The notes under the pieces were generated by a model that was given only the letters and a program-made list of their open reading frames with translations, searched no databases and was not told where the DNA came from. Both the position numbers and the translations under genes were made by a program. From Streptomyces sp. NBC_01142 (GTDB lineage: Bacteria > Actinomycetota > Actinomycetes > Streptomycetales > Streptomycetaceae): a DNA stretch of 64,000 bases. Shown here one piece after another: positions 56,307 through 64,000 of this stretch (within the stretch, counting starts at the first letter, position 1; the number at the start of each line of letters is the position of its first letter). The DNA is taken from assembly GCF_026341125.1 (NCBI RefSeq), contig NZ_JAPEOR010000001.1, positions 744,001 to 808,000 of the forward strand. The letters are read 5' to 3'.

Positions 56307-57572
56307 ATGTACGACTTGGCAGTGATCGGCGCCGGCCCGTACGGGCTGTCGGTCGCGGCGCACGCCGCGGCGGCCGGAATGAGGCTCCGGATGTTCGGCA
56401 GGACGATGGAGTCCTGGCGCGACCACATGCCCGCCGGCATGTTCCTCAAGTCGGAGCCCTGGGCATCGAATCTCTCCGACCCGGCCGGCATTCATACGCT
56501 CAGTCGCTACGGCACGGTCCGCGGCTTCGAGGCGGTGCACGGAAACCCGCTCCCGATCGGGACCTTCAGCGACTACGGCATGTGGTTCGCCGAGCGCGCG
56601 GCTCCGCCCGTCGAGGAGCAGACCGTCACCCTGGTCGCGCCCGCCGTGGGCGGCTTTCGTGTCGAGACCGCGGAAGGGGAGCGCCTGGCAGCCCGGGCGG
56701 TCGTACTCGCGGTGGGCGTGTTGCCGTTCGTGCACATCCCCGAGCCGCTGGCGGAGCTGCCCGCCCTCTACTGCTCGCACAGCAGCGGCCACGGGGATCT
56801 CAGTGGCTTCCGTGGCAAGGAGGTCCTCGTCGTCGGCGCGGGCCAGGCGGCGCTGGAGACCGCGACGTTGCTCGCCGAGGAGGGGGCGCGGCCGTGCCTG
56901 TTGGCCCGTACCGACAGGCTCACCTGGAACGCCGTGGCCGCGCCGCTGCGGCGAGGGCTCCTGCCCGCGCTCCGCAATCCCCACAGCGGACTCGGCACGG
57001 GATGGGCCAACTGGGCGTACTCCGAAATCCCCTGGGCGGTACGGCAGTTGCCCCCGGGTGTCCGGGAACACATCGCGAGCACGGCGCTCGGTCCCGCGGG
57101 AGCCTGGTGGCTCAGGGAGCGCTACGAGCAGCGGGTCCCTGCCCTGCTCGGGCACAGCCTGCACAGCGCCGTCGTCAGCAGGGGCCGGGTCAGGGTCGGT
57201 CTGCGCGCGCCGGACGGCAGCACGACGGCCATCGACACGGATCATGTCGTCGCCGCGACAGGGTTCACCCCCGACCTGGACCGGCTGGGGCTGCTCGACG
57301 CCGAACTGCGGCGCGTCATCGAGACGGTGGGCAGCGGCCGCGCACCGGAGCTGAACGCCGGCTTCGAGTCCTCGTATCCGGGGCTGTTCTTCGCGGGACT
57401 GCTGGCCGCGCCCTCCTTCGGGCCGTCCATGCGCTTCGTCCACGGCGCCACTTTCACGGCGGGCCGCCTGGTCGCGGGCGTGCGCAAGCGGCTGCGGGGC
57501 AGGACTCCGGCCCGGCTGCCGCACCCCGCCCCGCCCGCGTCCACGGCCGGGAGTAACGCGGTCCGTCCGTGA
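56307..57572 (+). CDS. FAD-dependent NAD(P)-binding oxidoreductase (monooxygenase-like)
   Basis: A 421-residue two-dinucleotide-domain flavoprotein with start ATG 56307 after AAGGAG. The FAD site is DLAVIGAGPYGLSVAAHAAA; a WRDHMPAGMFLKSEPWASNL segment follows; the NADPH site is VLVVGAGQAALETATLLAEE; and the late ATGFTPDL motif closes the fold. The pattern is that of lysine/ornithine N-monooxygenase-like and Baeyer-Villiger-like proteins (pfam 'Pyr_redox_3' type). Substrate unknown. It follows the ATP-grasp gene by 91 bp, so the two may act in one pathway. Confidence 0.88.
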   Translation: MYDLAVIGAGPYGLSVAAHAAAAGMRLRMFGRTMESWRDHMPAGMFLKSEPWASNLSDPAGIHTLSRYGTVRGFEAVHGNPLPIGTFSDYGMWFAERAAPPVEEQTVTLVAPAVGGFRVETAEGERLAARAVVLAVGVLPFVHIPEPLAELPALYCSHSSGHGDLSGFRGKEVLVVGAGQAALETATLLAEEGARPCLLARTDRLTWNAVAAPLRRGLLPALRNPHSGLGTGWANWAYSEIPWAVRQLPPGVREHIASTALGPAGAWWLRERYEQRVPALLGHSLHSAVVSRGRVRVGLRAPDGSTTAIDTDHVVAATGFTPDLDRLGLLDAELRRVIETVGSGRAPELNAGFESSYPGLFFAGLLAAPSFGPSMRFVHGATFTAGRLVAGVRKRLRGRTPARLPHPAPPASTAGSNAVRP

Positions 57573-57700
57573 TCGTTGACCCCTGTGTCGCATGGGAGTG
57601 AACGTCTCCCCACGGTGCAGCCCGAGGCCCGACACCGGCCTTGGGCTGCACCGTCTTGCGAGGCGACGGCATGCGGTGAGTCCGACGCGGCGAGTCAGGA

Positions 57701-57967
57701 TCAGGCCGGGTGCCGGTCGTGGAGCCAGCCCCTGCGCGGCGGCGGGGGACCGGGACGCACGTCGGCATCGCCCCCCGGTTGCGGCGGATAGCGGGAGAGG
57801 CGGGTCCACTCCGGGTCGAGTCTGCCCGGCAGGGTGCGGCCCGCGGCGGCCCACTCCCGCGCGAGCTGTTCGTAGATGGGGCTGGTGCCGGCGGGCGGAC
57901 GTGCCGGACTCGGGGCTGAGAGCGTCTGGACGCGCTGCCATCGGGCAGACGTGTTGGTCCTTGCCAT
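57701..57967 (-). CDS. Small hypothetical protein
   Basis: An 88-residue frame with clear coding character on the minus strand (strong G/C third positions throughout). The start (MARTNTSARW) has a poor ribosome-binding site. The middle IYEQLAREWAAAGRTLPGRL then DPEWTRLSRYPP reads as a short helical motif; the C-terminus is Pro/Arg-rich. No signal peptide, membrane helix or Cys. No family recognised. It is isolated between the FAD oxidoreductase and the lipoprotein gene. Confidence 0.5.
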   Translation of the reverse strand: MARTNTSARWQRVQTLSAPSPARPPAGTSPIYEQLAREWAAAGRTLPGRLDPEWTRLSRYPPQPGGDADVRPGPPPPRRGWLHDRHPA

Positions 57968-58120
57968 ATGACCGCCAACGCGCGCCCGCGGGCGAAGTCA
58001 CTGCCCAGGTAGGGCATTGGAGGGAAACGGTGGGATTCGGCCCCACGACACCATGCAAAGTGGCAGGCTTTCGCCGCTGCTGCCGTGAAGATACGGAAAA
58101 CAGCTCGCGGAAGGGGACCG

Positions 58121-58681
58121 ATGCGACAGGTGGCGTCCGCGTTGCTGCTGCCGGTGCTCCTCACGGGCGTCACGGCCTGTCAGAGCGGTGCGAGCAGCCC
58201 CGCCGAACAGACTTCGCGCACAGACGCCGACGAAACCGTGCCGGACGGGAAGGGCGGGGCAGGAAGCCGCAGCCGATCGGCGGTGGCACAGATCGGCGAC
58301 ACGACGGAGCTCGGCGGCGGGACCTTCGGTGAGCGCCTTCAGATCTCGGTGCGGGGCCTGGTGGATCCGGCGATCAGCAGACGGGCGACGATCGGGCCGC
58401 TCACCGGAAAGCGCTGGCTGGGTATCGACATCTCTCTGGCCAATGTGGGCGGCAAACCCTATGACACCCCCGTCCGGAATTCATGGGTCGTCGATGAGAA
58501 GGGCAGCCGCTATCCGGCCATCAGGACCGGGGAGATCACCACGGGCTCTCCGCTCGTCCTGAACAGGCTTCCGGTCGGCGAACAGGTGGAGGGCTGGCTG
58601 GTGTTCGAAGTACCGGAGAATGCACGGATCGTACAGCTCCACTGCACGGTGGGAACGACCGTGCGCACCTGGCAGATCTAA
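58121..58681 (+). CDS. Secreted lipoprotein, DUF4352-like domain
   Basis: Start ATG 58121 with AAGGGG upstream, 186 residues. The signal peptide ends in the lipobox GVTAC (Cys about 20), so the protein is lipid-anchored outside the membrane. A Ser/Asp-rich linker is followed by an Ig-like beta domain (KRWLGIDISLANVGGKPYDT, WVVDEKGSRYPA, LPVGEQVEGWLVFEVPENAR) that resembles the DUF4352 group. The stop TAA is half target site (TA) and half IS element (A). Without the insertion the codon would read TAG, so the protein length is unchanged by the IS. Confidence 0.8.
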   Translation: MRQVASALLLPVLLTGVTACQSGASSPAEQTSRTDADETVPDGKGGAGSRSRSAVAQIGDTTELGGGTFGERLQISVRGLVDPAISRRATIGPLTGKRWLGIDISLANVGGKPYDTPVRNSWVVDEKGSRYPAIRTGEITTGSPLVLNRLPVGEQVEGWLVFEVPENARIVQLHCTVGTTVRTWQI

Positions 58682-59558
58682 GGCTTGTCCCGTAAATGAT
58701 CTTGGGTGGGGTGCGGGCGTGGCTGGTGGCCGGTCCGGCCGCCCGCCTATCCGGCGAGGTTGAGGTTGTGGAGGCGGGCGATTCCGAGCATGGCGTGGTG
58801 GACGCCATCGCCCTTGAGGCGGCAGTCGCGGAGGATCTTCCAGGTCTTCATGCGGGCAAAAACGTGCTCCACGCGGGCGCGAACCTGTTTGTGGGACTTG
58901 TTGTGGGCCTGCTTCCAGTCAGGCAGTTCTTCACCTTTGCGCCGACGGTGTGGCATGACGAGTCCGGTGCCCGGATAGCCGCCGTCGGCGATCGTCATGG
59001 CCTTGCCGACGGCGGCCTTCGCGCCGGACTCCTCCCACGCCCTGCAGTCGTTGCGGTTGCCGGGCAAGGGCCGGCCGACCACGACGACCAGGCGGGTATC
59101 GGCGTCGATGACGACCTGGTGGTTCGTGGAGTACCGGTAGTTCTTGGACTGCTCGGCGATGCTGTGGTCGCGGGTGGGCACCAGGGTGCCGTCCACGATG
59201 AGCACGGTGTCCTTGCGGAACCGTTTGCGGGGCTGGAGCGCCAGCGACGGGCCGAGGTGGTCGATGATGCGGTCCGCCGCGGACTTCGATACACCGAAGA
59301 GCGGAGCGAGTTGGCGCATTGTCAGGTTCGTGCGCCAGTAGGCCGCGACGAGCAGAACCCGGTCCTCCAGCGGAAGTCCCCACGGGCGGCCCTTACGGAC
59401 CGGATCTGCACCTTCGCGGCGCAGTGCGGTCACCAACCTGCCGAAGGAACGCGGGCTCAGCCCGGTGAACGGGGCTATCCAGGACGGCTCCGACGCCGTG
59501 ATCACACCAGACACCCGAAGATCATCTCACCCGTGACCAGCAGTTACGGGACAAGTCT
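58681..59558. mobile_element. IS5-family insertion sequence (IS427-like group)
   Basis: An 878-bp element with terminal inverted repeats AGRCTTGTCCCGTAA at both ends (58681-58695 and, reversed, 59544-59558; one mismatch). A 2-bp TA flanks each side (58679-58680 and 59559-59560), the target duplication of the IS427 group. It carries a single intact transposase gene on the minus strand, so it may be active or recently active. It inserted into the stop codon of the lipoprotein gene and separates it from the P450 gene. Confidence 0.92.
58747..59514 (-). CDS. IS5-family transposase (DDE)
   Basis: A 255-residue protein with an N-terminal helix-turn-helix (MRQLAPLFGVSKSAADRIID) and a DDE transposase core: VLIVDGTLVPTRDH (first Asp), MTIADGGYPGTGLV (second Asp) and the ARVEHVFARMKTWKILRD segment (Glu). 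It is an intact single frame, whereas many IS427-group elements need a frameshift to join two frames. It cuts and pastes its own element; no function in the neighbouring pathways. Confidence 0.93.
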   Translation of the reverse strand: MSGVITASEPSWIAPFTGLSPRSFGRLVTALRREGADPVRKGRPWGLPLEDRVLLVAAYWRTNLTMRQLAPLFGVSKSAADRIIDHLGPSLALQPRKRFRKDTVLIVDGTLVPTRDHSIAEQSKNYRYSTNHQVVIDADTRLVVVVGRPLPGNRNDCRAWEESGAKAAVGKAMTIADGGYPGTGLVMPHRRRKGEELPDWKQAHNKSHKQVRARVEHVFARMKTWKILRDCRLKGDGVHHAMLGIARLHNLNLAG

Positions 59559-59654
59559 TAGGCAGCGCGGGCACGTCGTGCCGTGCCCCTCTTCGAGATC
59601 CTCGGTCCAGGTGAGCACCGAAAGAGCACGCGGTTCGCAGTTCGCGGTCAGCGG

Positions 59655-60878
59655 TCAGGACGTTTCGAAGGCGAAACGCAGCGCCCGCACCCGGTTGTCG
59701 AAACTGGAGTCGACCAGCTCGGGAAGTCCCACCGCACGCAGACCGCGGGGCCTGGTGAGCAGTTCATGGAACAGCGCCTTCATCTCCTGAAGCGCCAGAT
59801 GGGACCCCAGACAGTAGTGCGGCCCGCCGCCCCCGTACCCGAGATGCGGATTCGGGCTCCGGGTGATGTCGAAGGCGTCGGGGGCGTCGAAGACAGCTTC
59901 GTCGCGATTGGCCGATGCGTAGAAGAGCACCACCTTCTCGCCGGGGTGGAAAGTGCGCCCGCCCAGAGCGCATTCGGTCGTGACCGTACGACGGAACTGA
60001 ATGATCGGCGTCGAATGACGCACGATCTCGTCCACGGCTCCGTCCGCGTACCGATCGAAGTCGGACACCAGCAGGGCACGCTGATCGGGATGCTCGGTCA
60101 GCAGTGCCAGTCCATGGGCGATGGCATTGCGCGTGGTTTCCACACCGGCGACCAGCAACAGCGAGAAGAAAGCGCCGAGTTGACGTGAGGACAGAGCCTG
60201 GCCGTCGATGTCCGCGCACACCAGGGCGGAGATGAGATCCCCGGCGGGGCGACGGCGGCGCTCGCGGGCGAGCTTCGCCATCACCAGCTGCATATGGGCC
60301 AGGGCGCGCAGACCGCGTCCCGGCATCCGCAGACGCGCGCGGACGCCGCGCTTCACACCGACGTTCTCCGACGCCTGATCGATGCGGTCGGCGATTTCCG
60401 GCCGGTAGCGCTCCGGGATGCCCATCAGATTGCAGATGACCTCAAAGGGCATACGGGACGCGACGGAAGCGACGAAGTCGTCCGGCCGCGCGCTGATCAT
60501 TTCGTCCACGACGCGCCTGGCGACATCGCGGACGTCCTCCTCGGCGGCGGCGAGCAGCCGTGGTGTGAAGGCCCGCGAGACGATACGGCGCATCCTGGCG
60601 TGCTCCGCGCCATCCATGTTGACCATGGAATTGCCGAACACGGCCTTCGCCCAGGCGGCCGGTTCCGGAGTGGTCACCCCGGGTGCGCTGGCGAACTGCC
60701 GCGGCAGGCGGCTCGCCTCCTGCACATCGGCGTGCTTGACCAGAGCGGAAAACCCCCGCCCCGGAGCGTCGAAGTACACGGGGGCGTCCAGCTTCCGCAG
60801 TCGTGCGAAGGCCTCCAGGCGGGCGGCGCGCGGCAGCCGCCAGAACAGCGGGTCGGCGAGATCGACATCCTGCGACAT
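59655..60878 (-). CDS. Cytochrome P450
   Basis: Start ATG 60878 is placed 8 bp after AGGAGG (an ATG at 60884 lies too close to it). 407 residues, soluble bacterial class I type. The I-helix oxygen-binding segment is LLLVAGVETTRNAI (Glu in place of the usual acidic/Thr arrangement AGxET), the K-helix pair is EIVRHSTPIIQFRR, and the heme ligand is Cys356 in GYGGGGPHYCLGSHLA. It hydroxylates or couples an unknown substrate using ferredoxin partners not encoded here. No biosynthetic neighbour suggests the substrate; melC1-melC2 is divergent. Confidence 0.94.
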   Translation of the reverse strand: MSQDVDLADPLFWRLPRAARLEAFARLRKLDAPVYFDAPGRGFSALVKHADVQEASRLPRQFASAPGVTTPEPAAWAKAVFGNSMVNMDGAEHARMRRIVSRAFTPRLLAAAEEDVRDVARRVVDEMISARPDDFVASVASRMPFEVICNLMGIPERYRPEIADRIDQASENVGVKRGVRARLRMPGRGLRALAHMQLVMAKLARERRRRPAGDLISALVCADIDGQALSSRQLGAFFSLLLVAGVETTRNAIAHGLALLTEHPDQRALLVSDFDRYADGAVDEIVRHSTPIIQFRRTVTTECALGGRTFHPGEKVVLFYASANRDEAVFDAPDAFDITRSPNPHLGYGGGGPHYCLGSHLALQEMKALFHELLTRPRGLRAVGLPELVDSSFDNRVRALRFAFETS

Positions 60879-61333
60879 GGGCATTACCTCCTGGAGTCCG
60901 AGCTGGCCATGCTGGCCCACGCGACGTCACATGGCGGGATCACGTTGCTGCGGACAGGGGAACTTTGCGCTGATTCAGCCATCTGGCTCGTTGGTCCAGG
61001 GCAGCAGAGAGTCTGCGCGCACAGAGGGGGACGTACGGAGCAATGACGTGGACCACCTGCGGGTCTCCTGCGGCCTTCGTACCGTGCACGGCTACGGCTA
61101 CGGCTACGGCTACGGCGGCGGCCGCACCCGCTGTCGCCGGGCGTCCGTGGCCCGGGAAGCGACGCACCGGGCACCCCGGCCACCGATCCGCTGCTGCGCG
61201 GACGGGCCTCCGTTCGGGTGGCCGGAAGTACGCATCCCCGGCCACCCGAACGAGAACCCTTTCGCCGCCGTGTCGTTGTCACCATCGAAGCACGGCCAGT
61301 CACAGGAGCCGACGAACGTGAGGAGCGGACGGC
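60879..61333. promoter_or_regulatory. Divergent intergenic region between P450 and melC1
   Basis: About 455 bp that must hold the promoters for the P450 gene and the tyrosinase operon. It contains a hexanucleotide run, four GGCTAC units near 61089-61114 followed by GGCGGCGGCC. Open frames across it have no ribosome-binding site and low-complexity translations, so no gene is called. No clear operator was recognised. Confidence 0.5.
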
Positions 61334-61813
61334 ATGGGCCTGACCAGGCACAGCGGCGCCGAGGGTATGGGCGGTGCGGTCCTCACCCGGCGCCTCGCCC
61401 TGCGCGCGGTCTTCACCATCGGCGTGATCGCGGGCACGGCCGGGGTGCTCGCGCCGATCCTCGCCAGGAGGACGGGACCGAAGACCCGCGACACACGGAC
61501 ACCGGGACCCGGTCTTGAGCGCTTCACCGAGATGTACCGCGGCCGCCATATCCAGGGGACGGCGACCTTCGCGGTCCCCGCGAGCGGCGCCGACGATCGC
61601 GGCGGCACCCGGCGCGCGGCCGTCGTCGAGATGCCCAGCGTCGAGGTCCGTATCGACGGCCGCCCACTGCATGTCATGCGGCGGGCGGACGGCAGCTATC
61701 TGAGCGTGGTCAACCACTACGAGTCGTTTCCGACGCTGAGCGAGGTGGCCCGTGCCGCCGTTGACGAGCTCGGCTCCGCCCAGCTGTCGATGACTCCTTG
61801 GCACAGCGTCTGA
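61334..61813 (+). CDS. melC1: Tyrosinase cofactor/copper chaperone MelC1
   Basis: A 159-residue protein starting at ATG 61334 after GAGGAGCGG. A twin-arginine-like signal (LTRRLALRAVFTIGVIAGTA) opens the protein, followed by the MelC1 signature RFTEMYRGRHIQGTATF, then VEVRIDGRPLHVMRRADGSY and VNHYESFPTLSEVARAAVDE. MelC1 binds apo-tyrosinase, delivers copper and carries it through the Tat pathway. It sits 19 bp before melC2, the standard Streptomyces operon order. Its N-terminal extension before the RR is longer than in classical MelC1. Confidence 0.95.
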   Translation: MGLTRHSGAEGMGGAVLTRRLALRAVFTIGVIAGTAGVLAPILARRTGPKTRDTRTPGPGLERFTEMYRGRHIQGTATFAVPASGADDRGGTRRAAVVEMPSVEVRIDGRPLHVMRRADGSYLSVVNHYESFPTLSEVARAAVDELGSAQLSMTPWHSV

Positions 61814-61832
61814 ACCGGGAGGTCGAGCACCG

Positions 61833-62693
61833 GTGCACACCCGCAAGAACCAGCGGAATCTCACCCGTTCGGAAAAAAAGCGACTGGTCGCCGCGATCCT
61901 GGAGCTGAAGCGCTCGGGACGCTACGACGAGTTCGTCAGGATGCACGTCGAGTACTACGTGTCCGACGCCGAGGACGATCCGAGGCCGGCCCATATGACT
62001 CCCTCGTTCTTCCCCTGGCACCGCAAGTTCCTGCTGGAGTTCGAACGCGCTCTGCAAGCAGTCGATTCGGGGGTGTCGGTTCCGTACTGGGACTGGACGA
62101 AGGACAACACGCCCGCGTCGTCACTGTGGGCGGAGGACTTCCTCGGCGGCAACGGCAGAGCACGCGACCGGCAGGTGATGACGGGCCCCTTCGCCTACGC
62201 CCAGGGGAACTGGCGGATCAACGTCCGGGTCACCAGCGGCGCGTTCCTCACGCGCAACTTCGGCCGCCCCTCCGATCCCATCTCTCTGCCCACCAAGGCA
62301 AACGTGGCCAAGGCCCTGCGCGCGCCGCTCTACGACGCCGCGCCCTGGGACAGCACCTCGTCCTCGGGCTTCCGCAACGAGATCGAGGGGTGGGTGGCCG
62401 GCTCCGTCGACCGGCCGCGCAACCACAACCGGGTCCACGGCTGGGTCGGCGGCGCGATGCTGGGCGCCACCTCGCCCAACGACCCGGTGTTCTGGCTCCA
62501 CCACGCGTACATCGATCTCCTGTGGGTCCGCTGGCAGAGCGCACATCCGCGCGCCGGCTATCTGCCGCGCAAGAAGCTGCCGGAGACGGACCGGCAGTAC
62601 GGGCGGGTCTTCAGCCTCGACGAGCCGATGCCCCCGTGGAACGTGGCGCCTTCGGCGCTCCTGGACCACAAGAGCCTCTACCGCTACGGATAG
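61833..62693 (+). CDS. melC2: Tyrosinase MelC2
   Basis: A 286-residue type-3 copper enzyme starting at GTG 61833, ten bases after GGGAGG. CuA ligands His38 (VRMHVEYY), His54 (PAHMTPSF) and His63 (PWHRKFLLEFE), and CuB ligands His198, His202 (NHNRVHGWVGG) and His224 (FWLHHAYIDLLW), are all in place with normal spacing. It oxidises tyrosine and DOPA to quinones and so makes melanin. It has no signal peptide of its own and is exported with MelC1. All ligands are intact, so a melanin-positive strain is expected. Confidence 0.97.
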   Translation: MHTRKNQRNLTRSEKKRLVAAILELKRSGRYDEFVRMHVEYYVSDAEDDPRPAHMTPSFFPWHRKFLLEFERALQAVDSGVSVPYWDWTKDNTPASSLWAEDFLGGNGRARDRQVMTGPFAYAQGNWRINVRVTSGAFLTRNFGRPSDPISLPTKANVAKALRAPLYDAAPWDSTSSSGFRNEIEGWVAGSVDRPRNHNRVHGWVGGAMLGATSPNDPVFWLHHAYIDLLWVRWQSAHPRAGYLPRKKLPETDRQYGRVFSLDEPMPPWNVAPSALLDHKSLYRYG

Positions 62694-62718
62694 GCGGCTG
62701 CGCACAGCTGTGACACGA

Positions 62719-62756
62719 CTGCGGCCGCCCCCTTTCCCCAAGAGGGGCGGCCGCAG
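62719..62756 (+). terminator. Hairpin after melC2
   Basis: CTGCGGCCGCCCC (62719-62731) pairs perfectly with GGGGCGGCCGCAG (62744-62756) across a 12-base loop, 26 bp after the melC2 stop. Confidence 0.88.
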
Positions 62757-62910
62757 CGGGGGAGTGGGTGGCGGTGCACCGTGCGCTCCGGCGTTAGCGG
62801 TGCCACCTGACCGGAAACCGTCCCTTGTCGGCCGACCCGGATCCCCCAACAATGCGCATGACAAACCGAAGACCCCTTCGGTCGCAGAAGTCGCAAGAGG
62901 GGACCCCCAC

Positions 62911-63789
62911 ATGAAGAAGCCTCTCGTCGGCACGTCTCTCGCCCTGGCACTCCTCGGGGCAGGCGCGGCACCCGCGATCGCGGTCACCGCCGCGGACACG
63001 GCACCGGCCGGCACGACCGCCGCATCATCCCCGGCCACGGCCCGAGCCGACGCCAAAGCAGTCGACTTCGCCGGGACGGTAGCGCTCAGCAACTGCTCCG
63101 GATCGGTGGTGCGCCTGCCGGCCTCGGAGCCCGACGACCCCGCCCTCGTGCTCTCCAACGGGCACTGCATCGAGAGCGGTTTCCCGGCCGCGGGCGAGGT
63201 CATCGTCGATCAGCCCTCCAGCCGCAGCTTCGGCCTGCTCAACTCCGCGGGCAGCAGAGTCGCGACGCTGCGCGCGAGCAAGATCGCGTACGCGACGATG
63301 ACGGACACCGACATCTCGCTGTACCAACTCACCAGCACCTACGAGCAGATGCAGAGCCGGTACGGCATCAAGGCGCTCGAACTGAACGCCGCGCACCCGG
63401 TGCAGGGCACGGCGATCAAGGTCGTCTCCGGGTACTGGAAGCGGATCTACAGCTGCAACATCGACGGGTTCGCGTACCGCCTGAAGGAGGGTGAGTGGAC
63501 CTGGAAGGACTCGGTCCGCTACACCTCCGGCTGCAACACGATCGGCGGTACCTCGGGCTCGCCGGTCATCGACAGCACCACCGGCAAGGTCGTCGCCGTC
63601 AACAACACCGGCAACGAGAGCGGCGGGCGCTGCACCGAGAACAACCCGTGTGAGGTCGACGAGAACGGCGATGTCACGGTGCGCCGAGGGATCAACTACG
63701 CCCAGGAGACCTACGGGATCGTCCCGTGCGTCGGCCTCGACAGCAAGATCGATCTGGGCCGGGCGGGCTGCACGCTGCCCAAGCCGTAA
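62911..63789 (+). CDS. Secreted trypsin-like serine protease
   Basis: Start ATG 62911 with AAGAGGGGA upstream; 292 residues. The signal peptide is KKPLVGTSLALALLGAGAAP to AIA (about 1-24), followed by an Ala/Thr-rich pro-region. The S1-type triad is His in LSNGHCIE, Asp in MTDTDISLYQL and Ser in GGTSGSPVID. Extra Cys pairs (CNIDG/SGCN and CTENNPC) suggest disulfide-stabilised loops. It is probably an extracellular digestive or processing protease and appears monocistronic. Confidence 0.9.
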   Translation: MKKPLVGTSLALALLGAGAAPAIAVTAADTAPAGTTAASSPATARADAKAVDFAGTVALSNCSGSVVRLPASEPDDPALVLSNGHCIESGFPAAGEVIVDQPSSRSFGLLNSAGSRVATLRASKIAYATMTDTDISLYQLTSTYEQMQSRYGIKALELNAAHPVQGTAIKVVSGYWKRIYSCNIDGFAYRLKEGEWTWKDSVRYTSGCNTIGGTSGSPVIDSTTGKVVAVNNTGNESGGRCTENNPCEVDENGDVTVRRGINYAQETYGIVPCVGLDSKIDLGRAGCTLPKP

Positions 63790-63834
63790 CGCAGGGGGCC
63801 GCGACCCGGGCCCGTGGGGCCCGGTTGCGCAATC

Positions 63835-63848
63835 CGTTCGTATGTTCG
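63835..63848 (+). promoter_or_regulatory. LexA-box-like site upstream of alkB-like gene
   Basis: CGTTCGTATGTTCG matches 12 of 14 positions of the actinobacterial SOS box CGAACRNRYGTTCG; the right half is perfect and both mismatches are in the left half. It lies 22 bp before the alkB-like start, a sensible operator position for a DNA-repair gene. Confidence 0.4.
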
Positions 63849-63870
63849 AATAAAGGGGTACCCTGGAGGC

Positions 63871-64000
63871 ATGGCGGCACACCTCCAGGGTTCGCTCTTC
63901 GACCAGACCGACGAGATACGTCTCGGTCCGCTGAAGGACGTCCGGCGGACCGTGCTCGGTGACGGGGCGTGGATCGATCTGCTGCCCGGCTGGCTCGGCG
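63871..64000 (+). CDS. alkB: AlkB-family 2-oxoglutarate-dependent DNA repair dioxygenase (3' end outside window)
   Basis: Only the first 43 codons are visible, from ATG 63871 (GGAGG just upstream). They read LQGSLFDQTDEIRLGPLKDV, then RRTVLGDGAWIDLLPGWLG, which matches the N-terminus of actinobacterial AlkB-like alkylated-DNA dioxygenases. These Fe(II)/2-oxoglutarate enzymes remove methyl groups from 1-methyladenine and 3-methylcytosine. The catalytic HxD...H motif lies beyond the window, so activity cannot be judged. Confidence 0.75.
   Translation, partial: MAAHLQGSLFDQTDEIRLGPLKDVRRTVLGDGAWIDLLPGWLG

Noticed and set aside
61043..61321. Frame with ATATAT/GYGYGY-like repeats between P450 and melC1
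   Set aside because: Translation is low-complexity and no ribosome-binding site exists; treated as part of a divergent promoter region.
1..64000. tRNA, rRNA, riboswitch or replication-origin sequences
   Set aside because: None recognised on either strand by inspection; a covariance-model scan would be needed for small RNAs.

Overview
The window is high-GC actinobacterial DNA, almost certainly Streptomyces. The evidence is the strong third-position G/C bias, frequent GTG starts, 4-bp ATGA/GTGA overlaps between genes, the melC1-melC2 tyrosinase pair, DUF4360 and DUF3344-like secreted proteins, and a cluster regulator with a TTA (bldA-type) codon. No rRNA, tRNA or CRISPR array was seen.

Layout. 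(1) 1-4912: the 3' part of an RHS/YD-repeat polymorphic toxin ending in a HINT domain and an HNH nuclease tip, its overlapping DUF4265-type immunity gene, two decayed integrase 3' ends, and an orphan immunity-like gene. (2) 5242-34796: a complete nonribosomal peptide cluster. It has SbnA/SbnB (L-2,3-diaminopropionate, Dap), a truncated SerA-type dehydrogenase (phosphoserine supply), two NRPSs (C-A-T-C-A-T-E and C-A-T-C-A-T-E-TE), an MbtH protein, an ACP/KS/KS-beta/ketoreductase set that probably makes an acyl starter, an Sfp-type phosphopantetheinyl transferase, an MMPL exporter, a DrrAB-type ABC exporter and a TTA-containing TrmB/LuxR-like regulator. Adenylation pockets read as Dap, Phe-like, Gly, Dap, and the E and C domain types agree. 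The predicted product is acyl-L-Dap-D-Phe(like)-Gly-D-Dap, possibly cyclised by the thioesterase. (3) 34914-43367: small genes, including a chorismate mutase, and a candidate ribosomal peptide system. The latter has two tandem-duplicated precursor-like genes, each with two conserved cysteines, followed by an M50-type membrane metalloprotease and a VKOR disulfide-forming protein. (4) 43431-57572: an exopolysaccharide locus with glycosyltransferases, initiating phosphoglycosyltransferase, Wzy/ligase-like and MurJ/Wzx-like proteins, deacetylase, Wzz-like protein, CelD-like acyltransferase, a secreted GH26-like hydrolase with a long Pro/Thr-rich tail, an ATP-grasp protein and an FAD oxidoreductase. 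(5) 57701-64000: a lipoprotein whose stop codon was hit by an IS5-family element, a cytochrome P450, melC1-melC2, a secreted serine protease and the start of an AlkB-family dioxygenase.

A GC-rich interspersed repeat family lies in frame inside three unrelated coding sequences: an NRPS2 linker, the N-terminus of the Sfp protein and the N-terminus of the MurJ-like flippase. Start codons were chosen by ribosome-binding site, gene overlap and domain boundary. Substrate predictions come from reading specificity residues by eye.
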